Source: Selenomonas sp. (GTDB lineage: Bacteria; Bacillota; Negativicutes; Selenomonadales; Selenomonadaceae). Taken from it: a DNA stretch of 6,380 nucleotides. The position numbers and the translations under genes were made by a program. The stretch is taken from positions 1 through 6,380 of the forward strand of contig NZ_JALFCU010000095.1 of assembly GCF_022771645.1 (NCBI RefSeq), read 5' to 3'. This document shows, in pieces, positions 4,625 through 6,380 of this stretch (its first letter is position 1; each line of letters begins with the position of its first letter). Under the pieces are notes generated by a model. It saw only the letters and a program-made list of their open reading frames with translations, was not told the DNA's origin and did no database searches.

Positions 4625-6380
4625 TTATTTTTCCTCTCCGTTCAAGTTCGTCCCGTGCGTCGCCAGCCACCACGAGAGCGTCCGTGCCATGGGCATCCAT
4701 TGTTTCATTTTTGCGCGTTCCGTGTCGGGGTCGAACGGGACATTGATGTCCGGGCGCGGTTCGGTGGCGTCGTTTTTCGTGCTGCCGACGGCTTTGTCTG
4801 TGACCCAGACGTCGCTGTTGAAGCTCGCGGTCTGCGTGCCTTCCGTCATGCTCGGGAGGATGCTGTAGTAGGGGAAGCCAGCGGGGGCGATGAGCTCGAT
4901 GAGCGTCGGCAGGAGGTTCGTGCAGCCGCCAATGGCGTTCGGCGGCAAAATGTCTTTCGTGACGCCGGCGCCGTAGATCACAAGCGGGACGCTGTCGTGC
5001 TCGTACAGGGTCGGGTGATTCGACGGATTCGTGCGGACGGCGTGGTCGCCCGTGAGGATGAAGAGGGAGTCGGGGTAGGCGGCCTCCGTTTTTTTGATGA
5101 ACTCGGTCGCCATTTTGTCCATATACCAGATGTGGCCGACCTCGAGCGCGAGCTGGTCGGGATCGTCCACGTCCGGCATCTGGCGCGTCAATTCTTTTTC
5201 TCGGGCCAGGTCAAAGCCGAGCGACTCGATGTCGATCGTGTACGGCGGGTGGTTCGAGACGGTCATGATGACGTGGACGGTCGGTTCTTCGTCGGCGAGG
5301 TGGTGGTAGAGCGCGTCGAACAGGTGGTCGTCGTTCGTGCCCCACGTCGTCTGCTTTGGCGCATGAAAATCGGGGTAGCCGTAATAATGGTCGAAGCCCT
5401 GCGCGAGCGCGAGGCGGTTCATGCCGTCCCAGCTCGGCACGCCGCCGTACCAGAAGTCGACGTGGTAGCCGAGGCGCTGCATCTGCGGGGCGAGGGCGGT
5501 CGGGTAGACTTCGCGCAAGCTGCGCGGCTGGTAGTTGACGCGCACGCCCATTTCGGGGAGGCCCGTGATGATGCCGTTGATCGCGGAGGACGTGAACGTG
5601 CCGTTCGGCATGAACGCCGCGCTCTCGTAGCCGTTCGGCGCGGCGGCAAGCGACTCGAGGCCTGGGACGGCGCCGAGAGCCGCATATTTTTCGAGCTCGG
5701 GCCAGCGCGCCCAGCTCTCGCCGAGGATGATGAAGATGTGGCGCGGCTTCGCGATGCGTGCGCCTTTCGCCGTGCGCTCGAGGTACGGCGTGAGGTCGTC
5801 GCTCGCGAGGTCTGCATGGCCGGCCGCCTGGCGCGCGAAATCGCGCACGCGCTCTTTTTCCACGCCCGCGATCGCGCCGTCCTTCATGCGCTGTTCCATG
5901 ATGCGCACGCGGTACATGGCCTGGCCGTCGTCGAGGATGCATTCGTTGAGGAACGCGTCGCTCGTGATGCCGGCGCTCTCCCAGTTCACGCCGCCGCCGT
6001 ACGTGAACGCGCCGCCGAAGCGGACGAACAGGAAAAAGACGGCGAACGCGGGCAAAAATGCGGCCGCGAAACGCAGTGGATGGTCGCGAAAAATACGCGG
6101 CAGCGGGAGCGTGCGCAGCGCGAGGAGTTTTTTTAGCGCCACGGTCAGCGCGGCGGCCAGCAAAAGCGCGACGAGCAGCCGCCAGACGAGGCCGTATTCC
6201 TCGACCATCATCCAGAAAACGGAATGGAGGTCGTCGTTTGCGCCCGCCATGACCTGCGTGTTGAACGTGCAGTGGAACGCGCGGTAAAACGGGAAACGCG
6301 CGAGGAACAGCACGGAAAAAAGCAGCGACTCGATCGCGCCAATCGCGAGCCGCACGCGCGAAAATAGCGCTTCGCGGGAC
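4625..6380 (-). CDS. LTA synthase/sulfatase-family membrane phosphotransferase (5' partial)
   Basis: This is a membrane-anchored member of the alkaline phosphatase superfamily with its catalytic domain outside the cytoplasmic membrane. The frame is open to the right edge, about 584 residues are visible, and the true start lies outside; an internal GTG at 6355 is unlikely to be it. Numbering from that codon, three hydrophobic segments are visible at about 5-24, 57-75 and 95-113. The catalytic domain follows: IFIILGESWARWP (207-219) with metal-binding Glu213; NGTFTSSAINGIITGLP (251-267) with Thr255 as likely nucleophile; FWYGG (301-305); SNHPPY (367-372); and LTGDHAVR (434-441) with Asp437-His438. 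These match lipoteichoic-acid synthases and periplasmic phosphoglycerol or phosphoethanolamine transferases rather than soluble sulfatases, which need a Cys/Ser-x-Pro-x-Arg motif not seen here. Only 4 bp separate it from the glycosyltransferase, so it probably modifies an envelope glycan. The transferred group is unknown. Confidence 0.82.
   Translation of the reverse strand, partial: SREALFSRVRLAIGAIESLLFSVLFLARFPFYRAFHCTFNTQVMAGANDDLHSVFWMMVEEYGLVWRLLVALLLAAALTVALKKLLALRTLPLPRIFRDHPLRFAAAFLPAFAVFFLFVRFGGAFTYGGGVNWESAGITSDAFLNECILDDGQAMYRVRIMEQRMKDGAIAGVEKERVRDFARQAAGHADLASDDLTPYLERTAKGARIAKPRHIFIILGESWARWPELEKYAALGAVPGLESLAAAPNGYESAAFMPNGTFTSSAINGIITGLPEMGVRVNYQPRSLREVYPTALAPQMQRLGYHVDFWYGGVPSWDGMNRLALAQGFDHYYGYPDFHAPKQTTWGTNDDHLFDALYHHLADEEPTVHVIMTVSNHPPYTIDIESLGFDLAREKELTRQMPDVDDPDQLALEVGHIWYMDKMATEFIKKTEAAYPDSLFILTGDHAVRTNPSNHPTLYEHDSVPLVIYGAGVTKDILPPNAIGGCTNLLPTLIELIAPAGFPYYSILPSMTEGTQTASFNSDVWVTDKAVGSTKNDATEPRPDINVPFDPDTERAKMKQWMPMARTLSWWLATHGTNLNGEEK
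4631..4639 (-). promoter_or_regulatory. Ribosome-binding site of the GT9 gene inside the upstream gene's end
   Basis: GGAGAGGAA on the minus strand overlaps the Gly-Glu-Glu codons just before the phosphotransferase stop codon and lies 10 nt before the next ATG. This arrangement suggests coupled translation of the two genes. Confidence 0.65.

Noticed and set aside
3388..4746. Long plus-strand open frame of 452 codons opposite the GT9 gene
   Set aside because: Same antisense artefact of GC-rich coding sequence. It starts inside the border of element B and shows no domain or convincing ribosome-binding site.
4655..6136. Long plus-strand open frame of 493 codons opposite the phosphotransferase gene
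   Set aside because: It mirrors a gene with a complete set of catalytic motifs. Composition is Arg/Val/Asp/Glu-rich without motifs, so it is a shadow frame.

Overview
The window looks like chromosomal DNA from a GC-rich diderm Firmicute of the class Negativicutes, with Selenomonas-like genera as the best guess. Two things point there. Genes for LPS heptose synthesis and transfer (hldD, gmhB, a family 9 glycosyltransferase) mark an outer-membrane bacterium. A YycJ/WalJ-type metallo-beta-lactamase exonuclease homologue, a gene typical of Firmicutes, lies directly beside them. The taxonomic call is inference from gene content and repeat style, not from a search.

All recognisable genes lie on the minus strand and read from right to left. 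At the right edge is a membrane-anchored LTA-synthase/sulfatase-like phosphotransferase, cut by the window end at its N-terminus (4625-6380). Four bases after its stop comes a GT9 (heptosyltransferase-like) glycosyltransferase (3421-4620). A 519-bp gap follows, holding a long palindromic repeat (element B, 3164-3396) and the leader of hldD. Next come hldD (1906-2901), a 103-bp spacer with a half-size repeat (element C, 1823-1874), gmhB (1284-1802), and after 61 bp the yycJ-like gene (386-1222). A 332-bp gap carries a second long palindrome (element A, 88-372). The first 53 bases appear to be the start of another minus-strand gene, possibly a secreted or membrane protein.

GmhB removes the 7-phosphate of heptose 1,7-bisphosphate, HldD epimerises ADP-D,D-heptose to ADP-L,D-heptose, and the GT9 enzyme is of the type that transfers such a heptose onto LPS core. 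The phosphotransferase may add a phosphorylated headgroup to an envelope glycan. The kinase/adenylyltransferase (HldE-type) and isomerase (GmhA) steps are not in this window. The YycJ homologue probably has a separate DNA-related role and shares only the transcript.

The least ordinary content is the repeats. Elements A and B are homologous palindromes of over 200 bp built from nested hairpins. A is interrupted by a 54-bp piece that is itself a hairpin. C resembles one arm of the same family and sits inside the heptose operon just before gmhB. I see no CRISPR array, tRNA, rRNA, transposase or clear new defence system.
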